From assembly GCA_037013495.1 (NCBI GenBank), contig CM072809.1, positions 5,851,001 through 5,915,000 of the forward strand: DNA of 64,000 nt, read 5' to 3'. This document shows positions 50,367 through 62,213 of this stretch, in pieces; the first letter of the stretch is position 1; each line of letters begins with the position of its first letter. The stretch comes from Hippophae tibetana. Its lineage: Eukaryota > Streptophyta > Magnoliopsida > Rosales > Elaeagnaceae. Below the pieces are notes generated by a model. It was given only the letters and a program-made list of their open reading frames with translations. It ran no database searches and was not told the origin of the DNA. The position numbers and the translations under genes are program-made.

Positions 50367-52548
50367 GATAACGTATATTATATGTGCCATGTTTATAAAA
50401 TTATAAACAAAATATATGCATACAACAAATCTTTACTCTTTCTAAAGCTTCATTTTAATGATTTTATCTAAGGTTACATACATAGGTTTTATTAGATTAG
50501 TTTTTGAGATATTTTAAAAACTGATCTTAATGGTTTTGTAAAACTCAAAACTTTAATTGATCGTATGATCTAAAAAATCATCATTCAAGCCAACATATAA
50601 TATCGTTTTTAGGAAGATTAACTTTGTGTTTTGATTTATAATCATAATATGATATACAAGTTTTATTTAATTGAAATAAAAAATACTATATAATTTAGCT
50701 AAAAAATTATTGATATCACATATTCTATTTGTTTAATATGTTATCACTAAGAAAAGATAAGATGTTTCCAATAAGTATTATGTAAATATAAAATTATGGT
50801 TATTTTCAAAAATTAATCATTAAAAACTTTGTAGAGAATAATTATAAAAATTAGAGTTTACTTAACAACTTATTGAATATCAATAGAAACTATAAATCCA
50901 AATGAAATATCATATTATCAATTAAAAACATATAGTATACATAATAATGTAATTTTTTTTATTGATTTGAAGATCTTAGACCTAATTTAATACATTAATT
51001 AATTGATAAAAACAAATATAATGATGAATACTTGAAAAATAAAAGTACTAATTTAATCATTTAAATTGTTATAATGATTTAAATAACTCTTTTATCATAA
51101 AATTAATGTTTAAAAATTTATAATAAACATGAAAGTATTCATTCATTTTCACTTTTAGTTTTGAAAGTCTTATAAATAAAGAAAAAATTAACTTACATAA
51201 ATCAAAAAATTATGTATAAAATGGTTATTATTTCTCACAATTAAACACTTTGAAAAATGAATATTTGAGTATCTAAATGATAATGTTTATTGATTAGTTT
51301 TAAATTTATAATTATAATTATATTATAGATTAGATTTGATCCTTTATTTTCATAACTTCTAATCTTTCAAACAATATATTCGGTTTGATATTAAATTTAC
51401 GTTAACTCGTCATTTTTAAAAGAAATATATATTCTTAATTTATGAATTAAAAAATTATTATAATTTAATAATTTTAATATATTTATAATTAAAAGAAATA
51501 AATATAATATCTTTTAATATTACACATAAAAGTGAGGAAACCCGTATGATACTACCACGAATTATTAACAGAAATTGTCTTGAAAACTGCAGAGGGTAGA
51601 GTAGAATTATTATTATTTATAAGTTTCCACAACCTCTCCCAATAATGCATGTTCCGACTGACACGCCATTTAAACACATGTAAAAAATTGTGGATTATTT
51701 ATTTATTTATAGACTAGAATTATTAAACAATATTTTTAATAAATTTAATTGATACAAAATAAATATTAAAAATAAAAATATATTTTTTATAATTTTTAAA
51801 TTTAATAATAAATTAATTATAAAAACAACAAAATAAGATATCACAGTATATAACTCCATACTATTTATTTATATTTTATTAAGACGTTTGATCTTGTAAC
51901 TTAAAATAAAATAAGTATGAGTTTTATAATAATTTTATTACTAAATTATAGCTGATTATAAAAATAAAATATAACAATAAAAAATTATGTGTATTATAAT
52001 ATCTTCTCTTGATTTGTAGTATTTTAAGAAAACACTTGCAGTATTTCAACATACACGTGATACATGGTTCAGCGGAAAGAATAAATGGGAACCATGCGAT
52101 GAATAGAATATTATCACATTAATTACTATGATCCATGAGAAATAAAGAGTAGATTCTGGGTTATTACGTATTATGATCCATTAATTTATTGGTCAACTAC
52201 TATAATAATAGTATAATTGTATACTTTGTAATGTTTTAATTAATTTTAAGTTATCTTCTAACTCAGAAGTTTGGTTAATCATTTTAAATTCTTTCTATTA
52301 TAAAATTAAAAAAAGTCCTTCTCTTTGCATATTTATAATTCACTAAGAAGTTTTTCATAAATTTAGAGCTCGATCATGCTAAAAATATTAGTATTTATTG
52401 AGTTGAGAAATATTAAGCACACGAAAAATTTAAAAAATTAATTTTTTTTTAATTTTTAAACTAATTATGATATAGGGTAGAATATAAAAGATATTAGTGT
52501 AAAAAATCAAGTAATATTAATATTTTTATTATTAAATAGATGTATTTT
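50367..52548 (+). repeat. Copy 2 of the 2.2 kb direct duplication
   Basis: Second copy of the block at 47315-49518, in the same orientation and about 2182 bp long. The 38-bp segment with the inverted repeat CATGGTTC (52063-52070) / GAACCATG (52089-52096) is unchanged from copy 1 (49072-49079 / 49098-49105), although flanking sequence has diverged. Confidence 0.8.
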
Positions 52549-52751
52549 GAAATTTTTTTTTTTATCTTTACTTAATGTAATATTTTTTTTTTCCATTTTC
52601 CAAGCACAATTAAACACGATAGATTGTTGATCGATCAGATACAAATAAAAAATGTATCTCCATCAAAAACAATACATAATCCAGATTATCTGTACAAACT
52701 GCAGAAATAAAAAAATTAAAGTAACAAATTAAATCAATGATATGCAGATAG

Positions 52752-52978
52752 TGTTGGCATGTGAGTAATATGGCAGACAACATGGAAACAACAATGCAGA
52801 AATTATGGCAGATAATCAGCAGACAAAAATAATAGTGGGAAATTAATATTGTTATAATCTGTTTACTTTCCGTTTTATTGTGTATACAAATACTATACAT
52901 TTGTACATAAAGAAAAGAACAGAAAGAATAGATGAAAAAGATACATCTGATAATTATCAGAGAAAACACAGTTTGACA
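52752..52978 (+). repeat. 5' LTR of the young copia element
   Basis: 227 bp, begins TGTTGGCATGTGAG and ends GTTTGACA. Confidence 0.95.
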
Positions 52979-53604
52979 TGGTATCAGAGCAAGGTATGGA
53001 ATTACCTACTCTGCTGTTTTCTGTTCTCAGAAAATTTAATTTCTAATTTCTGGTGTAACCATTCTGGTTTACACTTACCTTCGTTTTTATCTCTGATTTT
53101 TTGGTGTGGCAATCCTGGTTTACTCGTGAAACTGTACCAACAATATTTCCTCGAGGAAAAAAATGAATCACAGAGATTGATTAACAGTGTTGTGCTGTAG
53201 AAGTGGTTCTGAAAGAAAAAATCAAGTCAGCGTTTGTTAGGCCAGAAGCCATTGACGTGAATCGCTGTTTTTTGTGTATAGGTTGGAATAAAAACTGATC
53301 AGTTACAATATTGGAAAAAAAAGGGAAAATAAGAGGCGTTTTTCATATTCTGGAAATCTGAATAGAAACGAACAAAGAAGAAGAAGGAAAGACAGAGAGG
53401 AGCATCCAACAATACCTGTTTTCCAGAGGAAACTATCATTTCGCAAAAGAAACAGAATACAACTCAGGTTTTTTCGGCTAGAGCTTGCAGGGAAACATAA
53501 CGTTGAGTAAAACTTTCTGAAACTCTGGCTGCAGCTGATCGATTCACACAAGGAATCAGAAGAAAAAGGGCGCCGCTGCACCAAGGAACGAAGAAGACGC
53601 TGCA

Positions 53605-53706
53605 CAGAGGAAACTGAGCGAGGAAGCTGCTCGACGCGCAGAGGAAACTGAGCGAGGAAGCTGCTCGACGCGCAGAGGAAACGGCGCGAGGAAGCTGCTC
53701 GACCAT
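53605..53706 (+). repeat. Three tandem 34-bp units in the copia leader
   Basis: Units start at 53605, 53639 and 53673. Each begins CAGAGGAAAC and contains GAGGAAGCTGCTCGAC. The third differs slightly. They sit in a GC-rich part of the untranslated leader. About 110 bp downstream a run of some 22 A residues (about 53817-53840) precedes the gag start. Confidence 0.85.
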
Positions 53707-53872
53707 CTCCTGAAATCGCGTAGGAAGGAAAGGGAAGGCGCCGCTTGCGAGAGGGAAATTAGGTTTAGGGTTACGAATTGTGTTTTGTTTTTCATTTATA
53801 TAGTGGCTGTTTTGTTAAAAAAAAAAAAAAAAAAAAAAAAGGAAAAACGGAAGAAATTTTTTTTTAGATTTC

Positions 53873-56800
53873 ATGGCGGAATCTAGAGATTTAACTACCA
53901 ATTTCATATTGGAAGATTTAACGGCGAAAATGACGGAAGTTTTAACTAGAGCTCAGATTAGCTCACAACCTCCGTCAACTGAAACGTCGACTGCTCCCAT
54001 TAGTATCAAGTTGGGAGGATCCAACTATGCCTTATGGTCCCAGGTGGTGGAGATGTATATCTCTGGCAAAGACAAACTGGGATATATTAATGGGGACTTT
54101 CCTCAACCTGTTGAAACCGACCCCTCATTTAGGAGATGGCGTACTGAAAATGCCATTGTTAAAGGATGGTTGATCAATTCGATGGACCCCTCCTTAATTG
54201 CAAATTTTATCCGATTCCCAACTGCAAAACAGGTTTGGGATTCGGTGGCTACCACTTACTATGATGGGACAGACACGTCTCAGGTGTATGATCTTCGCCG
54301 TCAAGTTACTCGTACGAAGCAAGCGGGTGGATCCATTGAAAAATACTACAATGATCTTCAAGGGTTGTGGCGTGAAATTGATTTCCGTCGTCCTAATCCA
54401 ATGGAGTGTGCGATTGACATACAAAAATACAACTCCATCGTACAGGAAGATCGAGTGTATACCTTCCTCGATGGCCTTGACGATAGATTGGATAAAACTC
54501 GAAGTGATGTGCTTCAGATCAAACCATTCCCTACGGTGGAACAAGCCTATGGATTCGTCCGTAGGGAAGAGGTCAGGCAGACCGTGATGATCACAGGTGT
54601 AGATACGACACCCGGAGCAGTTATGGCTTTTAAAGGGGTCAAGGGACACCATAATCTACTGCCACCAAAAACAGGAACTTCCTTGGGTAGCAAGAAATCC
54701 ACGGGAAATCCACCATCTCTTGACATGAAATGTGGCCATTGTGGAAACTCCAAACACACCCGTGAAAACTGCTTCAAACTACATGGGTATCCAGAATGGT
54801 GGAATGATCTTCAAGCACGGAAGAAACGGGACACGACTGGGCGAGCAGCTGTGGCTACCAATAATGCCTCACTATCCCTTACTTCTCAGGCCGAATCTTC
54901 CCAAGATCCAGGTATTTCAAGTAAAGCATTTCACATCTCTACTCGTAATGAGAAAGATGAGTGGATTCTAGACTCTGGAGCTACAGATCACATGACATTT
55001 GATCCAAACGATCTCTCCAATACAACCCAGCCAAGACGGAGCCGTGTTGCCAATGCAAATGGGGTCACTTATCCAGTTACAGGAGCTGGAACAGTGACCT
55101 TATCTCCTTCATTATCATTATCTAATACTTTGCTTGTACCCTCTCTGTCAAACCGACTAATGTCTGTAAGTCAGGTCACTTCAGACCTTAACTGTGTAGT
55201 ACTGATGTATTCTACTTTTTGCCTTCTACAGGATATTCTCACCAAGGAGATCATTGGGCGTGGTACTAGGAGAGGAGGGTTATATTATGTGGATGACCTC
55301 AGTTCAGGAAGAGCCAATCATATGCAAAACATTGTTGGTAACAAGGAACGACAGATTTGGCTATGTCATCGTAGATTTGGGCATCCATCATTCGGGTATT
55401 TAAAGCACCTACTCCCCAGTTTATTTTCAAATATCACACATTCAGATTTCAAATGTGATACTTGTATCCTAGCAAAAAGTCATAGGGCATCTTATCCTAT
55501 GAGCATGAATAAAAGTGTGACTCCTTTTGCTTTAGTACATTCTGATGTGTGGGGACCTTCCCCGGTCATTACATCATCGGGTAATCGTTGGTTTGTTATT
55601 TTTGTTGATGATTGTACACGAATGACATGGCTCTACCTTCTCAAACATAAAGATGAAGTATTTGCTACATTTCACCTGTTTCACACCATGGTTCAGACAC
55701 AATTTTCTGAAAAAATTAAGATACTTAGGTCTGATAATGGAGGGGAGTATGTTAATCAACAATTTCGGACATACTTGGACAACCATGGTATTCTCCATGA
55801 AACCTCGTGTTCACAAACCCCACAACAGAATGGGACTGCGGAGAGGAAGAATCGGCATATTTTAGAAACGGCTCGGGCTTTACTAATCGGTGCACATATG
55901 CCTAATAAATACTGGAGTGATGCTATTACTACAGCGGTGTATCTACTAAATCGTATGCCCACAAAAACCTTACAATTTCAGACTCCATTAAAGGTGTTAT
56001 CTCATCATCTTCCCTTGCCTACTATTTTGATGCTTCCGCCCCGAATTTTTGGATGTGTTGCTTTTGTCCACCTCCATAAAAATCAACGAACTAAGTTGGA
56101 TCCATGTGCTGTCCGCTGTATGTTCTTGGGGTATGGCGTACAAAAAAAGGGTTATCGATGCTATGATCCAATTACTAAAAGAACCTATATTACCATGGAT
56201 GTCACTTTCCTCGAATCAGAATGTTTTTTCCCATCACCGGTATCCAATTCCACTCTTCAGGAGGAGAGTTATGGTGAAGAACGAAATTGGCTTGATGTTG
56301 AAATATTAAACACTAGTCCAACATACTCAGATCATGCCAATCATATGGAGGAACCAGTATCTAGACCCGAGCTTGAACTTCCAAGAACTGAAGCTGAAGT
56401 AGTAATTGAATCTCCAGAAGATGAAGTGGTTGATGTACCCCTCCACTCCCTAGTACCCAATGATCTTCCTGCTGAGAATACTCCTAAGGTAAGCTATCCT
56501 ATCACACCTTTACAAACTAATGCTATAGATACAACTGTTGGTTATGTTTTACCTTTCAGACACAATCGAGGCAAACCTCCAAATCGATACTCCCCAGAAA
56601 GAGAAGAACGACAATCCAAGTATCCAATAGCAAATTATGTATCAACTCAAAGGTTATCAGAACCTATCAGGGAATTTGCACAAACACTCTCCTCGTGTCA
56701 AATTCCAAGTAGCATTGAAGAAGCCTTATCTGATCCAAAATGGGCTCAAGCTATAAAAGAGGAATTTGAGGCATTGCAGAAGAATAACACATGGGTGTTA

Positions 56801-58240
56801 AGCGAGTTGCCTCAAGGGAGGAAGATGGTAGGATGCAAGTGGATTTTCTCCATTAAATATAAAGCAGATGGGTTAGTTGATCGATACAAGGCGAGACTTG
56901 TAGCAAAAGGATATACACAGAAACACGGGATAGATTATCAAGAAACCTTCTCACCTGTGGCTAAACTAAAAACCGTTAGAGTCTTGTTATCTCTTGCGGC
57001 AAATTTAGATTGGCCATTGCACCAACTTGACGTAAAAAATGCCTTCCTTCATGGTGATCTTGAGGAAGAGATTTATATGGATATCCCACCAGGATATACT
57101 GTTACAACAGGAAAAGAAACTGCATGTAGATTACAACGAGCATTGTATGGACTAAAACAATCACCTCGAGCATGGTTTGGTAGGTTGAGTTCAGCAATGA
57201 AGAAATATGGGTTCCAACAAAGCAACTCTGATCATACTCTTTTCCTAAAACATCGATTAGGGAAGATAACAGCCCTTATAGTCTATGTAGATGACATGAT
57301 CATTACAGGAGATGATAAAGAAGAAATCTCTAAGCTTCAAGAACAACTGTCAAATGAGTTTGAGATGAAGAATTTGGGAGGGCTCAAATACTTCTTAGGT
57401 ATTGAGGTAACAAGATCAAAACAAGGCATATGTCTTTCCCAAAGGAAATATACTTTGGACCTACTGGCAGAGGCAGGACTACTAGATTGTAAACCTGTCG
57501 ATATTCCAATGGTTCAAAATCATAAACTCGGAGAATATGTGGACCAAGTACCAACAGATAAACAGAGATATCAACGGTTAGTAGGTAAACTCATATATTT
57601 ATCTCATACTCGACCTGATATTGCTTATGCTGTGAGTGTCGTGAGTCAGTTCATGCACTGCCCAAGTGAAGACCATATGGATGCGGTCATGCGAATACTT
57701 CGTTATTTAAAGTCCTCCCCTGGAAAAGGACTTATGTTTTCAAAGAATGGCCAATTGGAAGTCCTTGGATATACAGATTCAGACTGGGCAGGGAATATGA
57801 AGGATAGGAAATCTACTGCTGGGTACTTCACCTTTGTGGGGGGAAATCTTGTTACATGGAGGAGCAAGAAGCAAAAGGTAGTTGCCTTATCTAGTGCTGA
57901 AGCTGAATTTCGAGGAATGGTCAAGGGAATATGTGAGCTCCTGTGGTTGAAAAAACTTCTAACTGAGATTGGTGTTGCTCCTAACTCTGAAATGAACTTA
58001 TTTTGTGATAACAAAGCAGCCATTGCCATCTCTCACAACCCAGTTCAACATGATCGCACGAAGCACGTTGAAGTGGATCGGAACTTCATCAAACAGAATC
58101 TTGAAGAAAAGATTATTAAGCTTCCATTTGTTAAGTCAGAAGACCAATTGGCTGATATATTCACAAAATCTGTGTCTGCAACGAACTTTTACAACTCACT
58201 TGACAAGTTGGGCATAAGAGACATATATGCACCACCTTGA
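53873..58240 (+). CDS. Copia gag-pol polyprotein
   Basis: A single frame of 1455 residues. The order is copia-type gag (about 40-250), CCHC zinc knuckle (Cys287, Cys290, His295, Cys300), aspartic protease with DSG at 367-369, pre-integrase zinc region (about 498-535), integrase core with Asp558, Asp621 and Glu657 (a D-35-E spacing), reverse transcriptase (about 975-1210) with YVDD at 1138-1141, and RNase H (about 1300-1440). This is the standard copia order, with integrase before reverse transcriptase. All named catalytic residues are present. The ATG at 53873 follows a long leader that has short upstream frames. Gag and pol share one frame here, as in many plant copia elements. Confidence 0.95.
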   Translation: MAESRDLTTNFILEDLTAKMTEVLTRAQISSQPPSTETSTAPISIKLGGSNYALWSQVVEMYISGKDKLGYINGDFPQPVETDPSFRRWRTENAIVKGWLINSMDPSLIANFIRFPTAKQVWDSVATTYYDGTDTSQVYDLRRQVTRTKQAGGSIEKYYNDLQGLWREIDFRRPNPMECAIDIQKYNSIVQEDRVYTFLDGLDDRLDKTRSDVLQIKPFPTVEQAYGFVRREEVRQTVMITGVDTTPGAVMAFKGVKGHHNLLPPKTGTSLGSKKSTGNPPSLDMKCGHCGNSKHTRENCFKLHGYPEWWNDLQARKKRDTTGRAAVATNNASLSLTSQAESSQDPGISSKAFHISTRNEKDEWILDSGATDHMTFDPNDLSNTTQPRRSRVANANGVTYPVTGAGTVTLSPSLSLSNTLLVPSLSNRLMSVSQVTSDLNCVVLMYSTFCLLQDILTKEIIGRGTRRGGLYYVDDLSSGRANHMQNIVGNKERQIWLCHRRFGHPSFGYLKHLLPSLFSNITHSDFKCDTCILAKSHRASYPMSMNKSVTPFALVHSDVWGPSPVITSSGNRWFVIFVDDCTRMTWLYLLKHKDEVFATFHLFHTMVQTQFSEKIKILRSDNGGEYVNQQFRTYLDNHGILHETSCSQTPQQNGTAERKNRHILETARALLIGAHMPNKYWSDAITTAVYLLNRMPTKTLQFQTPLKVLSHHLPLPTILMLPPRIFGCVAFVHLHKNQRTKLDPCAVRCMFLGYGVQKKGYRCYDPITKRTYITMDVTFLESECFFPSPVSNSTLQEESYGEERNWLDVEILNTSPTYSDHANHMEEPVSRPELELPRTEAEVVIESPEDEVVDVPLHSLVPNDLPAENTPKVSYPITPLQTNAIDTTVGYVLPFRHNRGKPPNRYSPEREERQSKYPIANYVSTQRLSEPIREFAQTLSSCQIPSSIEEALSDPKWAQAIKEEFEALQKNNTWVLSELPQGRKMVGCKWIFSIKYKADGLVDRYKARLVAKGYTQKHGIDYQETFSPVAKLKTVRVLLSLAANLDWPLHQLDVKNAFLHGDLEEEIYMDIPPGYTVTTGKETACRLQRALYGLKQSPRAWFGRLSSAMKKYGFQQSNSDHTLFLKHRLGKITALIVYVDDMIITGDDKEEISKLQEQLSNEFEMKNLGGLKYFLGIEVTRSKQGICLSQRKYTLDLLAEAGLLDCKPVDIPMVQNHKLGEYVDQVPTDKQRYQRLVGKLIYLSHTRPDIAYAVSVVSQFMHCPSEDHMDAVMRILRYLKSSPGKGLMFSKNGQLEVLGYTDSDWAGNMKDRKSTAGYFTFVGGNLVTWRSKKQKVVALSSAEAEFRGMVKGICELLWLKKLLTEIGVAPNSEMNLFCDNKAAIAISHNPVQHDRTKHVEVDRNFIKQNLEEKIIKLPFVKSEDQLADIFTKSVSATNFYNSLDKLGIRDIYAPP

Positions 58241-58247
58241 GGGGGAG

Positions 58248-58474
58248 TGTTGGCATGTGAGTAATATGGCAGACAACATGGAAACAACAATGCAGAAATT
58301 ATGGCAGATAATCAGCAGACAAAAATAATAGTGGGAAATTAATATTGTTATAATCTGTTTACTTTCCGTTTTATTGTGTATACAAATACTATACATTTGT
58401 ACATAAAGAAAAGAACAGAAAGAATAGATGAAAAAGATACATCTGATAATTATCAGAGAAAACACAGTTTGACA
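58248..58474 (+). repeat. 3' LTR of the young copia element
   Basis: 227 bp, apparently identical to 52752-52978. Confidence 0.95.
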
Positions 58475-58652
58475 GATAGTAGGGGGAAAATTAAAATTAA
58501 TTAGATGCGTTAATTAAAGTCTCTTTGGGTTATTTCATTTTTCTCTCTCTGTCTCTCTCTCTCTTTTTCTTAAAAAAAATATGTAAAAAACGATTAACTT
58601 TGAACTTGTATCAACAACAATACATAAGTAATTACAATCTTCTACAAAGATA

Positions 58653-58786
58653 CTATACTATACATAGAGAAGATTTTTCTCGATCATCATCTAGCCGTAG
58701 GAAGTCCACTATCATATATGGCCATTGAAGAACATCGCGAACCCACAATCGAGCACCATCAACCCCAATAATTAAGAGTGGAATTT
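58653..58786 (-). pseudogene. Possible orphan last exon of an unknown gene
   Basis: The minus strand shows a TTTACAG acceptor followed at 58786 by 43 open codons and a stop at 58655-58653: IPLLIIGVDGARLWVRDVLQ, then WPYMIVDFLRLDDDRE, then KSSLCIV. The composition is protein-like and unusual for this AT-rich area. No upstream exon was recognised at higher coordinates and I do not know the family. It could be a relic exon, or chance. Confidence 0.3.
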
Positions 58787-61700
58787 CTGTAAATTTATAT
58801 TCAATCATAGAACTAAACTAGTTTAGTAAAATCCTTACGATGAAATAGCTACTAGTTCTATTTTTAAGTTATGTTTTATTGTGTTTAAAATTAATTTTCT
58901 TTCTTCAATTTATATATTTAGAAAAAAATAACAAAACAATTTTTTTTAATAAAAAATTATATATTCTTGTTTCATTATCTATTAAATAAATATAAAGTTA
59001 ATTAATAAAGGAAAACAATAAACTAGTTTGGTAAAAAATTATATCTTAAATATAAAATTAATTAATGAAATAAAAATGGATTTTAGTATATGATTTTCAA
59101 AACATTTTAAAAAAAAATTAAAAAACAATAAAAAATGGGTAAAATGGAACTGATTTTTAATCTATTTTGAACTAAAAAATAGAATTAAATACCAAATAAC
59201 ACTTATATTAAAAACATGGGTTTGGAAATTAAAACTTGAAAAATAAAATTGATTACAAAATATAATTAACAAAGTAATTTTTATCAAAGTAAAAAATAAA
59301 TACAAAAATACAAGACTAGATAGATAGATTAAAAGAAACTTTATTGTAGAGGGGTACGTGAAGAAATTAGTTTGGTAAAAAGGAGGAAATAAACTTCAAC
59401 GAGTAGAGAGAAGAAAGTAGCAGGCTGGATTAGGACAAGTGATTTTTGTCAAAATTGGAGTACTTTTGGATTTTCAGCCAGAGAAGAAATTAAACCTGGC
59501 ATTGTTATCTTTCTAAATTAAATATGAGCATGTTTGGTCTACCAAAACACTTTTTTGTTAGTTTTTTTTATTTTTTAACATTAATAAATATTAGAATATT
59601 TATATCATTTAATTATTTTTATTACATTTTTTTTAATTTTATTCTTTTCTATCGATAAATGATAAAATGTTTATATAATTCAATTCATTTTATTAATTAA
59701 GGTTAACAAATTTATATTATTAATTTAATAATTTTAAATACATAGAGTAGTTGTAGAACAATCTCTTAAAAGAAATAAGGGAAAAAATATTCAAAAGAGA
59801 GATGATATTTTTAAGAAAAATAACAAAAATATCACCATTAAAAATTATAATCATAAAAAATAACATACTTTTATGTCTAATTTATACATTTTTACTATTA
59901 AAAGAAGTCTGATACTCATTTTTCATTAAGCATCATACAATTAGATGTTTTTTTTTTAAATTTAAATACAATCACTTAGATTCGTTTAATATTGAATGTT
60001 GTATAATTAAATCACGTTCAATATTATTAAAATATTATTTTTATTATAGTTAAATTTTAAAAATTATTTTTTAATTTTCCAAATTTTAAAACGTAAAAAC
60101 CGAGATTAAAATTTAAATGAAATAATTATTAGTTCATTTAATTATCAATGTGATAATATTGTTACTTTGTAAAAAATTTAAAATAAAATATAGATATTTG
60201 AAGAATTACAAGTGTTGTGGTGTTATAGAGAGATTATATATTATATTAATAGGTTATATATATATATATATATATACTATTTAATTAACTGTTTACAATT
60301 CATTAAAATGATCACAAATTAAAATATGTTTATTGTCACGTGATTAGATCATATCTATGTATATCTATATAATTCGTATGGGTTCGAAGATATCAATCTC
60401 AATCAATATAAACACTCAATTAGAGTATTAATATGTTACGTTTTTAAATATCTTATTTATATCTTCACATATTTATTTTTGGATTTCTACATATTTAATA
60501 ATTATAAAGTATCTCAATTAGTATACTCAAATATAACATAATTGTACAGTTTAATCATTTTTAATCCCACCTTCAATCACGTTATATGTATTATAAGAAA
60601 AAAAAAAATTACGAATGTAGTTATTATAGGTATAAGATGTACTGCTCAAAGTAACCACTCTGAAAAAAATTAGTTGTTACACAAATTTAACGGTGCATTC
60701 AAATTTTAAAGTAATCAATCATTTAAGCCTTTTACAAGGAGAAAAAGCAATTTTATTAAACAAATGTTCTATTTTTTATATCATCATCTGCTCCACCGTT
60801 ATAGAAAAGTGTCATAAGTGTTCGGTTGATGTTAGGTTATTTATATAATTTGATTATTTAAATTATAATTATATTATTTAATCTTTAATTTTTTTAAAAA
60901 ATATTAATTAAAATTAAATTATATTATTTTAATATTTTTCTATTAAAATGTTATTTTAAAGATAAAAACATACTTATATATGATCTTCACATTATAATTG
61001 ATATTATTTATTCTTTTAACTTTCAATAAATTAATCAATTTAAAATAAATTATATTATTTTTATATTTTATATTATTTTTATATTAAAATATGATTTTAA
61101 AAATATAATATTTGAATAAAAAATTATTAACAATAATTCTAAACTAAAAAACTAAATAACAGTAATTATTTAATATAAAATACCTATATTATTTTCTATT
61201 TTAATAAAAAATATTAAAATAATATGTTTTATTGTTAATTACCTAACTTTTGAACAAAGGACACGTGACATAATATAATCTAAATAAATGAATGTTATTA
61301 ACTCTATAAATAAATGTTGTTATAATTCTTTTCATTTTTAACCGATTTAAATTATTATAAGATTTACATATTAGTCGAAACTATATCATAAATTAAAATG
61401 TGAAACATTAATCTTATCTAAAATTTTATTCTATTCAGTCTAGAGGAAAAAAAGGTATAATCGCCGAATTAAGAGTCGTACCTAACTCTAGACCAACACC
61501 TTTTAAATAAATAATAAGTTTTAACATACTTTTAGAATTTCTACCATTCATGCCACGAGGCATTGTATTTTTCCTAGCAGTCAACGCATCTCCAACCTAA
61601 CGGTGCAGTTATTTTGTATGTAATTGTCATCACTTACACCACCAAATCCAAATATAACATATAATACATATATGGCATTAATTGTGGCCATTCTAGCTTT

Positions 61701-62213
61701 ATCGTGACATCCATTTTTTTAAAATTAAATAATAAATTAATATCTTTATTCTTAGAAATTATAACATTAGTTATTAGGTAAAAATTTAATTATATCTTAT
61801 AATTTTTTAATAAAAAAAATTATTTTTAATTTCGTTTATATAATGTATTTATTATTCATATTTTTTATATGAAAAAATACAAGACACACATATATTTTTA
61901 TAAAACTTTAAATTATTTTTGTAAAATAAAATTTAAAATAAAAATATGTTAATAATTTAATCATATAAAAATATCAATTATATAATATTAATACAATTAT
62001 TAGTTTGAGAATCTCAAATGATTTTACACAGTTTTAAAATTTTATTATGAAATATAGTTGGGTTTATATAATTTTACTTCTATTATTTAATTTTTGTTTT
62101 AAAAAAAAAATCATTTTTGAACAAGTTGGGAATATTTAATCTGAATCTTCAACGAGGGGTATATAGTAAACATAAGGTCTGACTCCCAAGGAGCAAATGT
62201 TAACTGGTTAGAG
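58787..62213. other. AT-rich intergenic DNA upstream of the MATE gene
   Basis: No gene was recognised. It includes a (TA)n microsatellite at 60254-60277 and the foldback repeat at 60840-61250. The last few hundred bases would contain the MATE gene promoter. No unambiguous TATA box can be singled out in such AT-rich DNA. Confidence 0.5.
60840..61250. repeat. Foldback repeat, relative of the one at 10.4-10.9 kb
   Basis: 60921-60950 pairs with 61196-61225 as an inverted repeat with a single-base gap. The left arm (60916-60955) matches 10504-10543 at all but a few of 40 positions, and similarity continues further left (TTATTTAATCT...TTAATT). The spacing between arms, about 240-250 bp, is the same in both copies. 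Confidence 0.65.

Larger units (their letters stand above)
52752..58474 (+). mobile_element. Ty1/copia LTR retrotransposon, young, looks whole
   Basis: The 5723-bp element has a 5' LTR 52752-52978, primer site TGGTATCAGAGC from 52979, a long leader (to 53872), one gag-pol reading frame (53873-58240), polypurine tract TTGAGGGGGAG and a 3' LTR 58248-58474. The 5-bp target duplication GATAG is at 52747-52751 and 58475-58479. The two 227-bp LTRs appear identical by eye and I see no break in the coding frame. The insertion is therefore very recent on an evolutionary scale. It belongs to the same family as 30047-35377 and probably the same lineage as 1965-7419, resembling the RE1-type copia elements of plants. 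It stands just right of copy 2 of the 2.2 kb duplication. Confidence 0.96.

Noticed and set aside
47315-52548. 2.2 kb direct repeats as LTRs of a large non-autonomous retrotransposon
   Set aside because: The ends lack TG...CA, no primer site or polypurine tract borders the centre, and no flanking 5-bp duplication was seen.
52610-53200. Frames starting in and around the young LTR
   Set aside because: The same frame appears at the other LTR (about 58196-58465), so it is LTR sequence read through by chance.
53303-53795. Ser-rich antisense frames in the copia leader
   Set aside because: Produced by the 34-bp tandem repeat and its surroundings. No independent evidence of a gene.
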